This document shows, piece after piece, positions 8,703-18,200 of a stretch of 64,000 nucleotides of DNA. Both the position numbers and the translations under genes were made by a program. The DNA lies in the NCBI GenBank assembly GCA_027531565.1, contig JAPZSB010000002.1, positions 124,001 through 188,000 on the forward strand. Direction: 5' to 3'. Each line of letters begins with the position of its first letter. Positions within the stretch are counted from its first letter, which is position 1. Below the pieces are notes generated by a model. That model saw nothing but the letters and a program-made list of their open reading frames with translations, was not told the DNA's origin and searched no databases. This DNA is from Beijerinckiaceae bacterium (GTDB lineage: Bacteria > Pseudomonadota > Alphaproteobacteria > Rhizobiales > Beijerinckiaceae).

Positions 8703-9368
8703 TCAGCGCGCCGGCAGAGCTGCGAGTGTCTGCTCGACCACGGGCAGGATGCGCTCGACGATGGCGCGCACACCGGCCGGATTGGGATGGATGCCATCGG
8801 CGAGGTTGAGATCGGCCCGGCCCTGCACGCCGTCGAGGAAAAAGGGATAGAGCGGGATGCCGTGCCGGGCGGCAAGGCGCGGATAGATCGCGTCAAACGC
8901 GGCCACATAATCCGGGCCGTTGTTCCGGGGCGCCATCATGCCTGCAAGGAGGACCTGGATATTCCGCGACCGCAGCTTCGTGATGATCTCGTCCAGCGCC
9001 TGTTCGGTGATGCGCGGATCGATGCCCCGGAGGGCATCGTTGGCGCCGAGTTCGAGGATGACGAGATCGGTATCCTCCGCCACGCCCCAGTCGAGGCGTT
9101 CGAGCCCGCCGCTGGCCGTATCGCCCGAGACGCTCGCATTCTCGATCACCACATTGTGACCGCGCGCCTTCAGGGCCGTTTCCAGCACGGCGGGAAACGC
9201 ATCCTTCTGGGCCAGCTGGTAGCCGGCGGAAAGGCTGTCGCCAAAGGCCACAAGGCGCAGGGTGCGCGCTGCGGCTTCCGACGGCAGCGCCGAGACGCCG
9301 AAGGCAAGACCGACCGCGAGCAAACCCGCACGCCACAACCCGGAAAGAGAACCGAACGCCATTCTCAC
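8703..9368 (-). CDS. tesA: TesA-like arylesterase / thioesterase I (SGNH hydrolase), exported
   Basis: A 221-residue SGNH/GDSL hydrolase with a signal peptide (hydrophobic about 10-28, ending SEAAA). Block I is FGDSLSAGY with the nucleophile Ser, block III is GANDALRG, and block V is DGIHPNPAG with the catalytic Asp and His. E. coli TesA is a periplasmic esterase, acyl-CoA thioesterase and lysophospholipase. The GTG at 9368 fits AGGAG at a seven-base spacing; starts at 9404, 9392 and 9362 are also possible. It is divergent from an ABC ATPase/permease pair, the same arrangement as E. coli tesA with ybbA-ybbP. Confidence 0.9.
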   Translation of the reverse strand: MRMAFGSLSGLWRAGLLAVGLAFGVSALPSEAAARTLRLVAFGDSLSAGYQLAQKDAFPAVLETALKARGHNVVIENASVSGDTASGGLERLDWGVAEDTDLVILELGANDALRGIDPRITEQALDEIITKLRSRNIQVLLAGMMAPRNNGPDYVAAFDAIYPRLAARHGIPLYPFFLDGVQGRADLNLADGIHPNPAGVRAIVERILPVVEQTLAALPAR

Positions 9369-9442
9369 TGCGTATCTCCTGACAAAAGCCATGTTCCTTC
9401 CCACATTGGTCGCAACTTCCCTCGCAGGCGGACCCGTTCAAG

Positions 9443-10186
9443 ATGTTGTCTCCCCTCCTCCAGGACAAGCCCGACGCGCTTCCTCGCGTCACCCCGCCCT
9501 CGGCGATCGCCATGCGCGACGTGGATCTCAGCCTGGGCGAGGGCGCGTCGCGCGTGCACATCCTGCGCGGCGTGTCGCTCTCCGTGGCGCAGGGCGAGGC
9601 CATCGGGCTGGTTGGCCCGTCGGGCTCCGGCAAGTCGACGCTGCTGATGACGGCGGCCGGGCTCGAGCGACCGGATTCCGGCAGCGTCACGATCGCCGGC
9701 GAGGAGATCACCCGGCTCAGCGAGGACCGTCTGGCGCAGTTCCGCGGCCGGCGGATCGGTATCGTCTTCCAGGCCTTCCACCTGATCCCGACCATGACCG
9801 CGCTCGAGAATGTTGCCGTGCCGCTGGAACTGGCCGGCGACCGCGAGGCCTTCGACAAGGCGGCCGCCGAACTGGCCTCGGTCGGGCTGGGGCAGCGCCT
9901 CGACCATTATCCCGGCCAGCTCTCGGGCGGCGAACAGCAGCGCGTGGCCCTGGCGCGCGCCCTGGCGCCACGCCCGGCCATCCTTGTCGCCGACGAACCG
10001 ACCGGCAATCTCGACGAGGGGACAGGCCGAGAAATCGTCGACCTGCTCTTTTCGCTCAAGCGCGACAGGGGCACGACGCTCCTCCTCGTGACGCATGATC
10101 TCGGCCTTGCCGAACGCTGTGACCGGATCGTCCGGCTCAAGGCGGGCAAGATCGTCGAGGAACGCGCGCCGGCGGCGGCAGAGTGA
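9443..10186 (+). CDS. ybbA: ABC transporter ATP-binding protein, YbbA/LolD type
   Basis: A 247-residue ATPase of the MacB/LolD/YbbA group. It has Walker [10 protein letters not shown] at about 58-66, signature LSGGEQQR, Walker [13 protein letters not shown], and the H-loop [10 protein letters not shown]. The first 20 residues are a variable extension. It is the partner of the giant permease that follows with a GTGA overlap. Members of this class use ATP at the inner membrane to drive mechanotransmission or lipid/lipoprotein extraction rather than classical import. The substrate of YbbA-YbbP is not established. The divergent tesA may share its promoter region (74 bases). Confidence 0.9.
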   Translation: MLSPLLQDKPDALPRVTPPSAIAMRDVDLSLGEGASRVHILRGVSLSVAQGEAIGLVGPSGSGKSTLLMTAAGLERPDSGSVTIAGEEITRLSEDRLAQFRGRRIGIVFQAFHLIPTMTALENVAVPLELAGDREAFDKAAAELASVGLGQRLDHYPGQLSGGEQQRVALARALAPRPAILVADEPTGNLDEGTGREIVDLLFSLKRDRGTTLLLVTHDLGLAERCDRIVRLKAGKIVEERAPAAAE

Positions 10187-12750
10187 TCATGTCCGGCTCG
10201 GCTCGCCTGATCCTGCGCCTCGTCGCGCGTGAAATCCCGCATTCCCTCCGCCATTTCGGCATCCTGATCGCGTGTATCGCGCTCGGGGTGGGTGCCATCG
10301 TTGCGGTTGTCTCCCTGTCACGCGCCCTCAATGAAGGGTTGTCGCGGGAAGGCCGCGTCATCCTCGGGGCCGATGCGGCCTTCACGCTGATCCAGCGGGA
10401 GGCGACGCCGGCCGAAAAGGCTGCGATCGCCCGGTTCGGCCGGGTGGCCGAACTGGCCCAGTCCCGCGCCATGGCCGTCAGCGACGCCGGCGAAAGCGCG
10501 CTGGTCGAGATCAAGGCGGTCGACGGTGCCTATCCTCTCGCCGGGCAGCTCCAGCTCGCCGGGCCGAACGGTCCGGAAAACCGGGCTTTGGACGCGTTGC
10601 TCGCTCCCGACGCTGCCGGTCTGCCGGGACTGGTTGCCGATCCGGTCCTGACAGGACGTCTGAACATCGCGCTCGGTGACCGGGTCCGTCTGGGCACCCA
10701 GACCTTCCGCATCGCTGCCCTGCTGACCAGCGAGCCGGACAAGCTTTCCGGCGGCCTTGGCTTCGGCCCCCGCGTCATCATGAGCCGGACCGCCCTGGAG
10801 AGCACCGGCCTGATCCAGCCCGGTTCCCTGACCCGCTTTTCTTACCGCCTCGATCTCGGACCCACCTCCAGCGAAGCCCAGTTGCAGGAGGCCGTCGACG
10901 GCATTGCTGCCGCCGTGCCGGATGCCGGCTGGCAGGTCGCGACCCGGCTGAGGGCTTCGCCGCAATTGCAGCGGCAGGTTGATCGATTCACCCAGTTCCT
11001 GACCCTTGTCGGACTGACGGCCCTGCTGATCGGCGGCGTCGGCGTCGCCAATGCCGCGCGGGCCTTTGCCGCCCGGCAGGTGATGCGGATCGCCACGCTG
11101 AAGAGCCTCGGCGCTACCCGCGCCTTCGTGTTCCTGTCCTCGCTGGCACAGGTCATGGCCTTCGCGCTGATCGGCACACTTCTCGGGCTGGTCATCGGCA
11201 CGGCCTTGCCGACCCTCGCGATTCTCGGCTTCGGCCATCTGCTGCCCTATCCGCTCGCGCCGGGTGTCTATGGCGAGGAATTGCTGCTCGGCCTGGCCTA
11301 CGGGCTGGTGGCCGCGCTGACCTTCTCGATCCTGCCGCTGGCGCGGGGCAAGGCCGTTGCGGCCTCGGCGCTGTTCCGGGATTCCCTAGGGATCGCACGG
11401 TTCCGGCCCAGCCTTGTCGATCTGGCGCTGCTGACGGCCGCCACGACGGGATTTGGCGCGCTGGCCATCCTCTTCGCTTCCGAGCGACGGATCGCAACGA
11501 TCTATCTCGTTGCCGCCGTTGCCTCCATCATCATGCTCCGGATCATCGCCTGGCTGGTGATGCGGCTGGCGCGCATGGCCCCGCGACCGAGAAATCCGAT
11601 CCTCCGGATGGCGCTCGCCAACCTGCACCGGCCCGGCAGCCTGACACCTTCCGTGCTGCTGTCATTGGGCCTCGGCCTGACGCTGCTGGTTGCGCTGACG
11701 CTGATCGACATCAATCTCGGCCGGCAGTTCCGGTCCACCCTGCCGGGAAGCTCGCCGTCCTTCTTCTTCATCGACATTCCCGCCCGGGACATGAACCGCT
11801 TCGCCGATTTCCTCGCGAAGGAGCAGCCCGGGGCGACGATCGAGCGCGTGCCGCAACTGCGGGGCCGCATCGTCGAGATCAACGGGACGCCGTCCTCCGA
11901 GTTCAAGGCTGCCGAACGCGTCTCCTGGGTGCTCGATGGCGACCGGGGCATCACCTATTCGGCCAAGCCGCCGGAAGGTTCGACCATCGTCTCGGGCAGC
12001 TGGTGGCCCGAGGATTATCGCGGTCCGCCGCTCGTCTCGTTCGGCCGTGATGTCGCAGAGGGCCTCGGGCTCAAGGTCGGGGACCGGATCACCGTCAATG
12101 TGCTGGGACGACGGATCACGGCGGAAATCGCGAATCTGAGGGAGATCCGCTGGCAGAGGCTGGGAATCAACTTCATCCTCGTCTTCTCCCCGAACACATT
12201 CCAGGGGGCGCCCTATACCTTCCTCTCGACATTGACGCCGGCGCAGGGCGCCGATCCGAAGGCGGAAATCGACCTGACCCGGAAGGTGGCCCAGAACTTC
12301 CCGGCCATCTCGTCGGTGCGGGTCCGGGATGCGATCAATGCCGTCGAGCAGATTGTCTCGCAGCTCGCGCTGGCCATCCGGGCCTCGTCGGGAATCGCTC
12401 TCGTGGCCAGCATTCTCGTGCTCGCCGGCGCGCTTGCCGCCACCGCCCGCACCCGCCAGCAGGAGGGTGTCATCCTCAAGACGCTGGGTGCGACACGCTC
12501 GACGCTGCTGAAAGCGCTGCTGGTCGAATACGCAGCCCTTGGCGCGATCGCGGCTGTTTTCGGCCTGTTATGCGGAGCAATCGGTGCCCGCTTCGTGGTT
12601 GTCGAGATCATGCGGCTCGATTTCATGGTTCCCTGGATGACAATCGTCTCGATTGCGATTTCTGCATTCGTTGTCACGATTATTTTGGGTCTGATCGGAA
12701 CCTGGCATCTTCTTGGACAAAAACCTGCGCCATACTTGCGACATGCCTAA
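10183..12750 (+). CDS. ybbP: FtsX/MacB-family ABC permease, YbbP-like
   Basis: An 855-residue inner-membrane permease with two FtsX-type domains. An N-terminal helix (about 20-40) is followed by a large periplasmic domain. A first set of helices spans about 270-400, a further pair lies near 410-460, and a helix sits near 485-505. A second periplasmic domain follows, then the last three helices (about 730-850). The conserved [15 protein letters not shown] coupling segment precedes the final helices, and [14 protein letters not shown] precedes the first set. The GTG start at 10183 overlaps the ATPase stop as GTGA; the ATG at 10189 is equally possible. Function is inferred from the YbbAP family. 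Confidence 0.88.
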   Translation: MIMSGSARLILRLVAREIPHSLRHFGILIACIALGVGAIVAVVSLSRALNEGLSREGRVILGADAAFTLIQREATPAEKAAIARFGRVAELAQSRAMAVSDAGESALVEIKAVDGAYPLAGQLQLAGPNGPENRALDALLAPDAAGLPGLVADPVLTGRLNIALGDRVRLGTQTFRIAALLTSEPDKLSGGLGFGPRVIMSRTALESTGLIQPGSLTRFSYRLDLGPTSSEAQLQEAVDGIAAAVPDAGWQVATRLRASPQLQRQVDRFTQFLTLVGLTALLIGGVGVANAARAFAARQVMRIATLKSLGATRAFVFLSSLAQVMAFALIGTLLGLVIGTALPTLAILGFGHLLPYPLAPGVYGEELLLGLAYGLVAALTFSILPLARGKAVAASALFRDSLGIARFRPSLVDLALLTAATTGFGALAILFASERRIATIYLVAAVASIIMLRIIAWLVMRLARMAPRPRNPILRMALANLHRPGSLTPSVLLSLGLGLTLLVALTLIDINLGRQFRSTLPGSSPSFFFIDIPARDMNRFADFLAKEQPGATIERVPQLRGRIVEINGTPSSEFKAAERVSWVLDGDRGITYSAKPPEGSTIVSGSWWPEDYRGPPLVSFGRDVAEGLGLKVGDRITVNVLGRRITAEIANLREIRWQRLGINFILVFSPNTFQGAPYTFLSTLTPAQGADPKAEIDLTRKVAQNFPAISSVRVRDAINAVEQIVSQLALAIRASSGIALVASILVLAGALAATARTRQQEGVILKTLGATRSTLLKALLVEYAALGAIAAVFGLLCGAIGARFVVVEIMRLDFMVPWMTIVSIAISAFVVTIILGLIGTWHLLGQKPAPYLRHA

Positions 12751-12956
12751 GGTTTGGTTCAGGTTATCATTGCCGTTTTTCTGACAAACTTCTTGAAGCA
12801 GGGCCGCCTAGGCTGCCCTGCGACACCGCTTTGCTCGTTTCAACATGAAACCCCTTGAGAAATTCCGGGAAGCTTGCCATATTCAATGCAGCTTCGCATG
12901 TCGCGAGGTACCGTTTGTCGCCGGCCGGTGTGCCGGTCTGCACTCAAGAGGGTTCG

Positions 12957-13751
12957 ATGGCCGATTACGATCGCAACGCTTATGCCCCTTATGCCACGGG
13001 CATGGGCCGTTCCATGAGCGCTGCCCAATATGATCAGGGCCTGCGCTCCTATATGCTTGGCATCTACAACCACATGTCGATTGCGCTGGCCATTTCCGGC
13101 CTTGTCGCGATCGGCGCGTTCATGCTCGGCACCACCACAAATCCGGCCGGTGCTGCGGGCCGCGCGTTCGGCCAGCTGCTGACGCCGTTCGGTGCCGCCA
13201 TCTGGGCCAGCCCGCTGAAGTGGGTGATCATGCTCGCGCCGCTGGCGTTCGTGTTCCTGCTCTCGTTCCGCTGGGAGCGCATGAGCTACACCGCGCTGCT
13301 CGGCACCTTCTACGCCTTCTCGGCGGTGATGGGCCTGTCGCTGTCGTCGATCTTCGTGATCTACAAGCTCGGCTCGATCGGCCAGGTGTTCTTCATCACC
13401 GCGGCTTCGTTCGGCGCCCTGTCGCTGTTCGGCTACACCACCAAGAAGGACCTGTCCGGCATGGGCAAGTTCATGCTGATGGGCCTTTTCGGGCTGATCA
13501 TCGCCGGCATCGTCAACATCTTCATGAAGTCGTCCGCGCTCCAGTTCGCCATCAATGTGATCGGCGTCCTGGTCTTCGCTGGCCTGACCGCCTGGGATAC
13601 GCAGCGGCTGAAGGAAGAGTATGACGTCGTCGCCGGTGACGAGACGCTCATGCAGAAGTGGTCGCTGATGGGCGCGCTGACGCTGTACCTGAACTTCATC
13701 AACATGTTCCAGATGCTCATGCAGCTCATGGGCGTGCGGAACGAGGAATAA
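12957..13751 (+). CDS. Bax inhibitor-1 / YccA-YbhL family membrane protein
   Basis: A 264-residue protein with about seven transmembrane helices from residue 40 to the end, preceded by a soluble Tyr/Ala-rich N-terminus. The family features are LRSYMLGIYNHMSIALAISG at the first helix, a Ser-rich third segment (GLSLSSIFVIY) and the C-terminal INVIGVLVFAGLTAWDTQRLKEEY with its conserved acidic residue. Members act as pH-sensitive calcium leak channels or as modulators of FtsH proteolysis. The ATG at 12957 follows AAGAGGG; an in-frame extension upstream lacks a ribosome binding site. A strong terminator follows at 13775. Confidence 0.92.
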   Translation: MADYDRNAYAPYATGMGRSMSAAQYDQGLRSYMLGIYNHMSIALAISGLVAIGAFMLGTTTNPAGAAGRAFGQLLTPFGAAIWASPLKWVIMLAPLAFVFLLSFRWERMSYTALLGTFYAFSAVMGLSLSSIFVIYKLGSIGQVFFITAASFGALSLFGYTTKKDLSGMGKFMLMGLFGLIIAGIVNIFMKSSALQFAINVIGVLVFAGLTAWDTQRLKEEYDVVAGDETLMQKWSLMGALTLYLNFINMFQMLMQLMGVRNEE

Positions 13752-13774
13752 GCCAGTCCTTCGACGGATTGCGG

Positions 13775-13801
13775 AAGCCCCGGGAAACCGGGGCTTTTTT
13801 G
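13775..13801 (+). terminator. Intrinsic terminator after the Bax inhibitor-1 gene
   Basis: The stem AAGCCCCGG pairs with CCGGGGCTT across a GAAA tetraloop and is followed by a run of T residues (13795-13800). It is placed 24 bases after the Bax inhibitor-1 stop. On the opposite strand there is no T-run, so it serves the plus-strand gene only. Confidence 0.93.
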
Positions 13802-13804
13802 TGC

Positions 13805-14176
13805 CTATTCGCCGACGAGGCGTGCGGGCTTTTCAAGGACGCGCAGGACACGCTCGAGGTCGTGACCACGCTTGAGGACACGGCCGCCCTGCGCGATGAC
13901 GCAATAGGCACCCTGCTTCTCTGCCCGTTTCGGGTCCTTCTCGATCCGGTAGAGCGGGGCCTCGCCCGTCCGGCGCAGGATGGCGAAGATAGCCCGCTCC
14001 CGGCCGAACATGATGGCGTAATCGCGCCACTCGCCGGTGCCGACATGCCGTCCATAGACCATCAGGATGGCCGAAAGTTCCTTCCGGTCAAAGCGGACCA
14101 TTTCGGGTATCCGCGGCGGCGTGAAGGGTACGACCGTCGCGTCGCTGGCGGGCCTGCGCATTTCCGTCTGGTTCAT
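13805..14176 (-). CDS. DUF2794 family protein
   Basis: A 123-residue protein matching the alphaproteobacterial DUF2794 family. A short disordered N-terminus is followed by VRFDRKELSAILMVYGRHVG, WRDYAIMF and an LYRIEK.PK segment, ending in a basic helix. Function is unknown; the family is small, soluble and nearly confined to Alphaproteobacteria. The start at 14176 is the Met directly before the conserved domain. A longer in-frame opening back to 14686 runs through sequence that overlaps the next gene and is not credible. Confidence 0.8.
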   Translation of the reverse strand: MNQTEMRRPASDATVVPFTPPRIPEMVRFDRKELSAILMVYGRHVGTGEWRDYAIMFGRERAIFAILRRTGEAPLYRIEKDPKRAEKQGAYCVIAQGGRVLKRGHDLERVLRVLEKPARLVGE

Positions 14177-14279
14177 TCCGGACTCCCGAATCCCAGTCTT
14201 GAAGAAACCGCCGCGGCTGGCAAGCCGGCTTATTGCCGGAAAAGGCCTGTCCTCCACCGGCTCTTCGCTCACGCGCTGG

Positions 14280-14474
14280 TGATGGATTTCACATTTTGGC
14301 CCGATTTCCACCATGGGGCAGCCCCAACGACCGGGAAAACTGACATCAATGCCAAAGCGCAGTCCCGAGCAGGACCCTACGCCCCCCAGCCCCCCTGCTC
14401 CCGACCCTGACCGAAAGGTTGCGCCCAAGCTGGCATGGCGGCTCGAGCCCCCCGCGCGAGCCGCCTTTCTTTTT
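14280..14474 (+). ncRNA. Candidate small RNA ending in an orphan terminator
   Basis: A perfect nine-base stem plus T-run ends a stretch with no plus-strand gene for over 600 bases upstream (the previous plus gene is terminated at 13801). The transcribed segment would include a C-rich single-stranded-looking tract (about 14380-14400) of the kind that can pair with purine-rich ribosome binding sites. The 5' end is a guess: I could not find a convincing -35/-10 pair, and no known RNA family is recognised. Confidence 0.3.
14437..14474 (+). terminator. Orphan intrinsic terminator
   Basis: GGCGGCTCG (14437-14445) pairs perfectly with CGAGCCGCC (14457-14465) and is followed by TTTCTTTTT (14466-14474). 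It is a strong intrinsic terminator for plus-strand transcription, but both neighbouring genes are on the minus strand. In the minus direction there is no T-run after the hairpin. Confidence 0.8.
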
Positions 14475-14499
14475 GGCGAAAGCCCTTCCTTCTCCCTGA

Positions 14500-15117
14500 T
14501 CAGGTGCCCTGCCTGGCCTGCCCGTGATAGTCGGGGTTGGGCTGCATGCCTGTCGCCGAAGCCATCCGGTTCGACATCGCGTAGAAGGACGCTGTCGCGG
14601 CGAGATCCCAGATGTCCGCATCGGTGAGGCCGTGATCCCGCAGGGCCTGCCTGTCCGGCTCGCCGATCTCGGCCGAGGCCCGGCACATCTTCACCGCGAA
14701 ATCCAGCATCGCCCGCTGCCGCGGCGTGATCTCCGCCACCCGGTAATTGAAGGCGATCGCCTCACCCAGCTCCGGGCGTCCGGAGAGCTGGCGGACCGCT
14801 GCACCATGCGCGACGAGGCAGTACCAGCACCGGTTCTCGGCGGAGACGGCCACGGCGACCATCTCGCGTTCCAGCTTGGTCAGTCCCGACGGTGCCAGCA
14901 TCAGCTCGTTGTAGAGGCCGACAAAGGATTCAAGCTTCGGCATGGCATGCGCATAGGCCAGAAGAACGTTCGGAACGAATCCGAGCTTTTCGATGCATTT
15001 TTCGAAATATCCGGCCATCTGAGGGCTCAGTTCGGCCTGTTTCAGGTCCAAAGCGGTCACTTCCGACGGATTTTTGTGCCGGTTGTCGACTTTTTTTGTA
15101 TTTTTCATGTCTTGCAC
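14500..15117 (-). CDS. AhpD-like peroxidase-related protein (carboxymuconolactone decarboxylase family)
   Basis: A 205-residue all-helical protein of the AhpD/CMD superfamily. The redox motif is Cys97-Trp-Tyr-Cys100 followed by His104 (CWYCLVAHG), typical of the uncharacterised peroxidase-related subgroup. Members act as alkylhydroperoxidases or thiol-disulphide carriers. The GTG at 15117 is chosen because GGGAGG lies five bases upstream; the ATG nine bases further in has no well-placed site. It is divergent from gdhB, with 151 bases between. Confidence 0.85.
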   Translation of the reverse strand: MQDMKNTKKVDNRHKNPSEVTALDLKQAELSPQMAGYFEKCIEKLGFVPNVLLAYAHAMPKLESFVGLYNELMLAPSGLTKLEREMVAVAVSAENRCWYCLVAHGAAVRQLSGRPELGEAIAFNYRVAEITPRQRAMLDFAVKMCRASAEIGEPDRQALRDHGLTDADIWDLAATASFYAMSNRMASATGMQPNPDYHGQARQGT

Positions 15118-15268
15118 GCTTGCCTCCCAAAGCCGCCGGGCGCATTAGACGAAGGGCGTAGTCCAGCTCCGGCCAACACCATCACAATCAGAATGATCGC
15201 CCGAGAGTCTACCCGCAAGTCCGCAAGGATCGTTGCGCCTTCCCCTGCCCCCAGCGGAGCCCCTTCCC

Positions 15269-18200
15269 ATGTCTTCTGCTTCCAAGCCGGCGATTCCCGC
15301 GTCCGGCGCCTTGCCTGCGTCCAAGGATCTTGCCGCCCTGATTTTTGCGCGGGTTGATGCCGAGGATCTCGCCCCCCTGTCGCAGGAGGTCCGCGAGTCC
15401 CTCGCCGCCGGCACCCGGGCCTTCCTGGCGCATCGGCAAGTTGGCCAAGCCTCGATCCGGGTCGAGTCGCTCGATCTCCCCGCCGGCGCCGGCACGCTGA
15501 TCGAGGTCGTCAATGACGATATGCCGTTCCTGCTGGATTCGACGCTCGCCGACCTGACCGAGCGCGGCTACCCGCTCGCCCTCGTGGCGCATCCGGTACT
15601 CGCGGTCGAACGCAAGCCCGACGGGAACCTCGCCCGGCTGATCGGGCCCTCCTCCGGCCGGGAACTTGCGCCCGTGCAGCGCGAGAGCCTGCTCCATATC
15701 CATCTGGGCCTTGTGCTGGATGCCGCCGAGCGCCAGGCGCTGGCCGACAGCCTGGCCGTAATCTTCGCGGAAATCCGCGCCGCGGTGACGGACTGGATCC
15801 CGATGCGGACGCGGATCGCCGAGATCGCCACGCGCTACCGGGCAACGCCGCCGCTGCTGCCGGCCGACGAGATTGCCGAGGCTGTCCAGTTCCTCGACTG
15901 GCTGCTGGCCGAGAACTTCACCCTGCTGGGCGTGCGCGAATACCGGTTTTCGGACCCGGATATCTCGTCGGACCCGATCCCGACGGAAGGTCTCGGTATC
16001 CTGCGCGACCCGGATGTGAAGGTCCTGCGGCGCGGGCGGGAGCTCGTGGTGATGACCCCCGAGATCCGGACCTTCCTCAAGGAGCCGACGCCGCTTTTCG
16101 TGGCCAAGGCCAATGTGAAATCGCGCATCCATCGCCGGGTCTATCTCGACTATGTCGGCGTGAAGATCCTGAATGCCACCGGCGAGCTGGAAGGCGAGCT
16201 GCGCGTTGTCGGGCTTTTCACCTCGACGGCCTATACCGGTTCGGCCCGGACAATTCCCTATCTGCGCCACAAGGTTGCACGCGTGATCGAGCGGGCCGGT
16301 TTCGACCATGCCGGCCATTCGGGCAAGGCGTTGATCAACGTGCTCGAAAGCTACCCGCGCGACGAGCTGTTCCAGGTCGATCTCGATACGTTGTTCCGCT
16401 TCACGCTCGACGTGCTCGCCCTGTCGGAGCGACCGCGCCTCCGGGCGCTTGCGCGCGTCGACCGTTTCGATCGTTTCGTCTCCGTCATGGTCTATGTGCC
16501 GAAGGACCGCTACGACACCCAGGTGCGCCTGAGAATCGGCGAATTCCTCGCGCGGATCTATGAAGGCCGCGTCTCGGCCGCCTATCCGGCCTATCCCGAG
16601 GGGCCGCTCTCGCGCACGCATTACATCATCGGCCGTTTCGAGGGCAAAACGCCGGTCATCGACCGCGAGACTCTCGAAGCCGGAATCCTCGCCATCGTCC
16701 GGACCTGGGCGGATGATTTCCGGGACGCTCTGGCCCGTGAAGCGCCGGACGGCAAGGCCGGCGCCTGGGGCCGGATCTGGACCGGGGCGTTCAATGCGGC
16801 CTATCGCGAGGCCTTCAGCGCCAGCGAGGCGATCGCCGATATCGGCATGCTGGAGCGGCTCTCGCCGGCGCTGCCTTTCGCCTTCAATTTCCTCCGCCGC
16901 AGCGGCGAGCCGGAGTCGCGCGCCAATCTCAAGGTGTATTCGCATGGCAGCCCGATCCCGCTGTCGAAGCGGGTGCCGATCCTCGAGAATCTCGGATTCA
17001 CGGTGATCAACGAGCGGACCTACCGGGTCGTGCCCGAAGACGGCGCCACGCACTGGCTTCACGACATGACGCTGGAGCGGGCGCGCGGTGGATCGATCGA
17101 TCTTCCGCGGCTCGAGGCCAATCTCGAGGCGACCCTGTTCGGCATCTTCGCGGGCACGCTGGAATCCGACCGGTACAATGTGCTGGTCACCGAAGCGGGG
17201 CTGACGCCGCGCGAGGCGGACATCCTGCGGTCCTATGCCCGCTATCTCCGGCAGATCGGCGTTCCCTATGGCCAGATCTATATCGCGGATGCGCTGGCCC
17301 GCTATCCCGCTGCAACGCAGAGCCTGGCGCGGCTCTTCGCGCTGCGTTTCGACCCCGACCTCAAGGAAAAGCCGCAGGATCGCTCCCGCCTGGTCGAGGC
17401 GATGCAATCCGCGCTCCTTTCGGAGGTCGACAAGATCACCAGTCTCGACGATGACCGGATCTTCCGGCGGATGCTCAACCTGATCCAGGCGACCTTGCGG
17501 ACCAACGCCTATCAGGAAGGCCGGCCGACCATCGCCTTCAAATTTGCCTGCGACCAGATCGAGAGCCTGCCCCTGCCACGCCCGCTCTACGAGATCTTCG
17601 TGGCCTCGCCGCAGGTCGAGGGGCTGCATCTGCGTTTCGGCAAGGTGGCGCGCGGCGGCCTGCGCTGGTCCGACCGCCCGATGGATTTCCGCACCGAGAT
17701 CCTCGGCCTCGTCAAGGCCCAGCAGGTCAAGAACGCCGTCATCGTTCCCGTCGGGGCCAAGGGCGGTTTCGTGCCGAAGAACCTCCCGCCGGCATCCGAC
17801 CGCGATGCCTGGTTCGCGGAGGGAACGGCCTCGTACAAGACCTTCGTTTCGGCCCTTCTCGACCTCACCGACACGATCCGGGGCGACACGATCGTGCCCC
17901 CGGCCCGCACGATCCGGTATGACGGCGACGATCCCTATCTCGTTGTGGCGGCAGACAAGGGCACGGCCACGTTCTCGGATACGGCGAATGCCATTTCGGA
18001 GGCGCGCGGGCACTGGCTCTCCGATGCCTTCGCCTCGGGCGGCTCGGCCGGCTACGACCACAAGAAGATGGGCATTACCGCGCGCGGCGGCTGGGAAGCC
18101 GTTAAACGCCATTTCCGCGAGATCGACATCGATATCCAGACCATGCCGTTCACGGTGGCCGGCGTGGGCGACATGTCCGGCGACGTGTTCGGCAACGGCA

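Larger units (their letters stand above)
14177..14499. other. Intergenic region with an orphan plus-strand terminator
   Basis: This 323-base gap lies between two minus-strand genes and has no credible protein gene. It does contain a strong plus-strand intrinsic terminator (14437-14474) that no plus-strand gene explains, preceded by a C-rich tract (about 14380-14400). A small RNA read on the plus strand is the simplest explanation; see the separate entries. Confidence 0.5.

Noticed and set aside
13805-14686. A 293-residue version of the DUF2794 protein
   Set aside because: The extension reads through the orphan terminator and overlaps the next gene; the conserved domain begins right after 14176.
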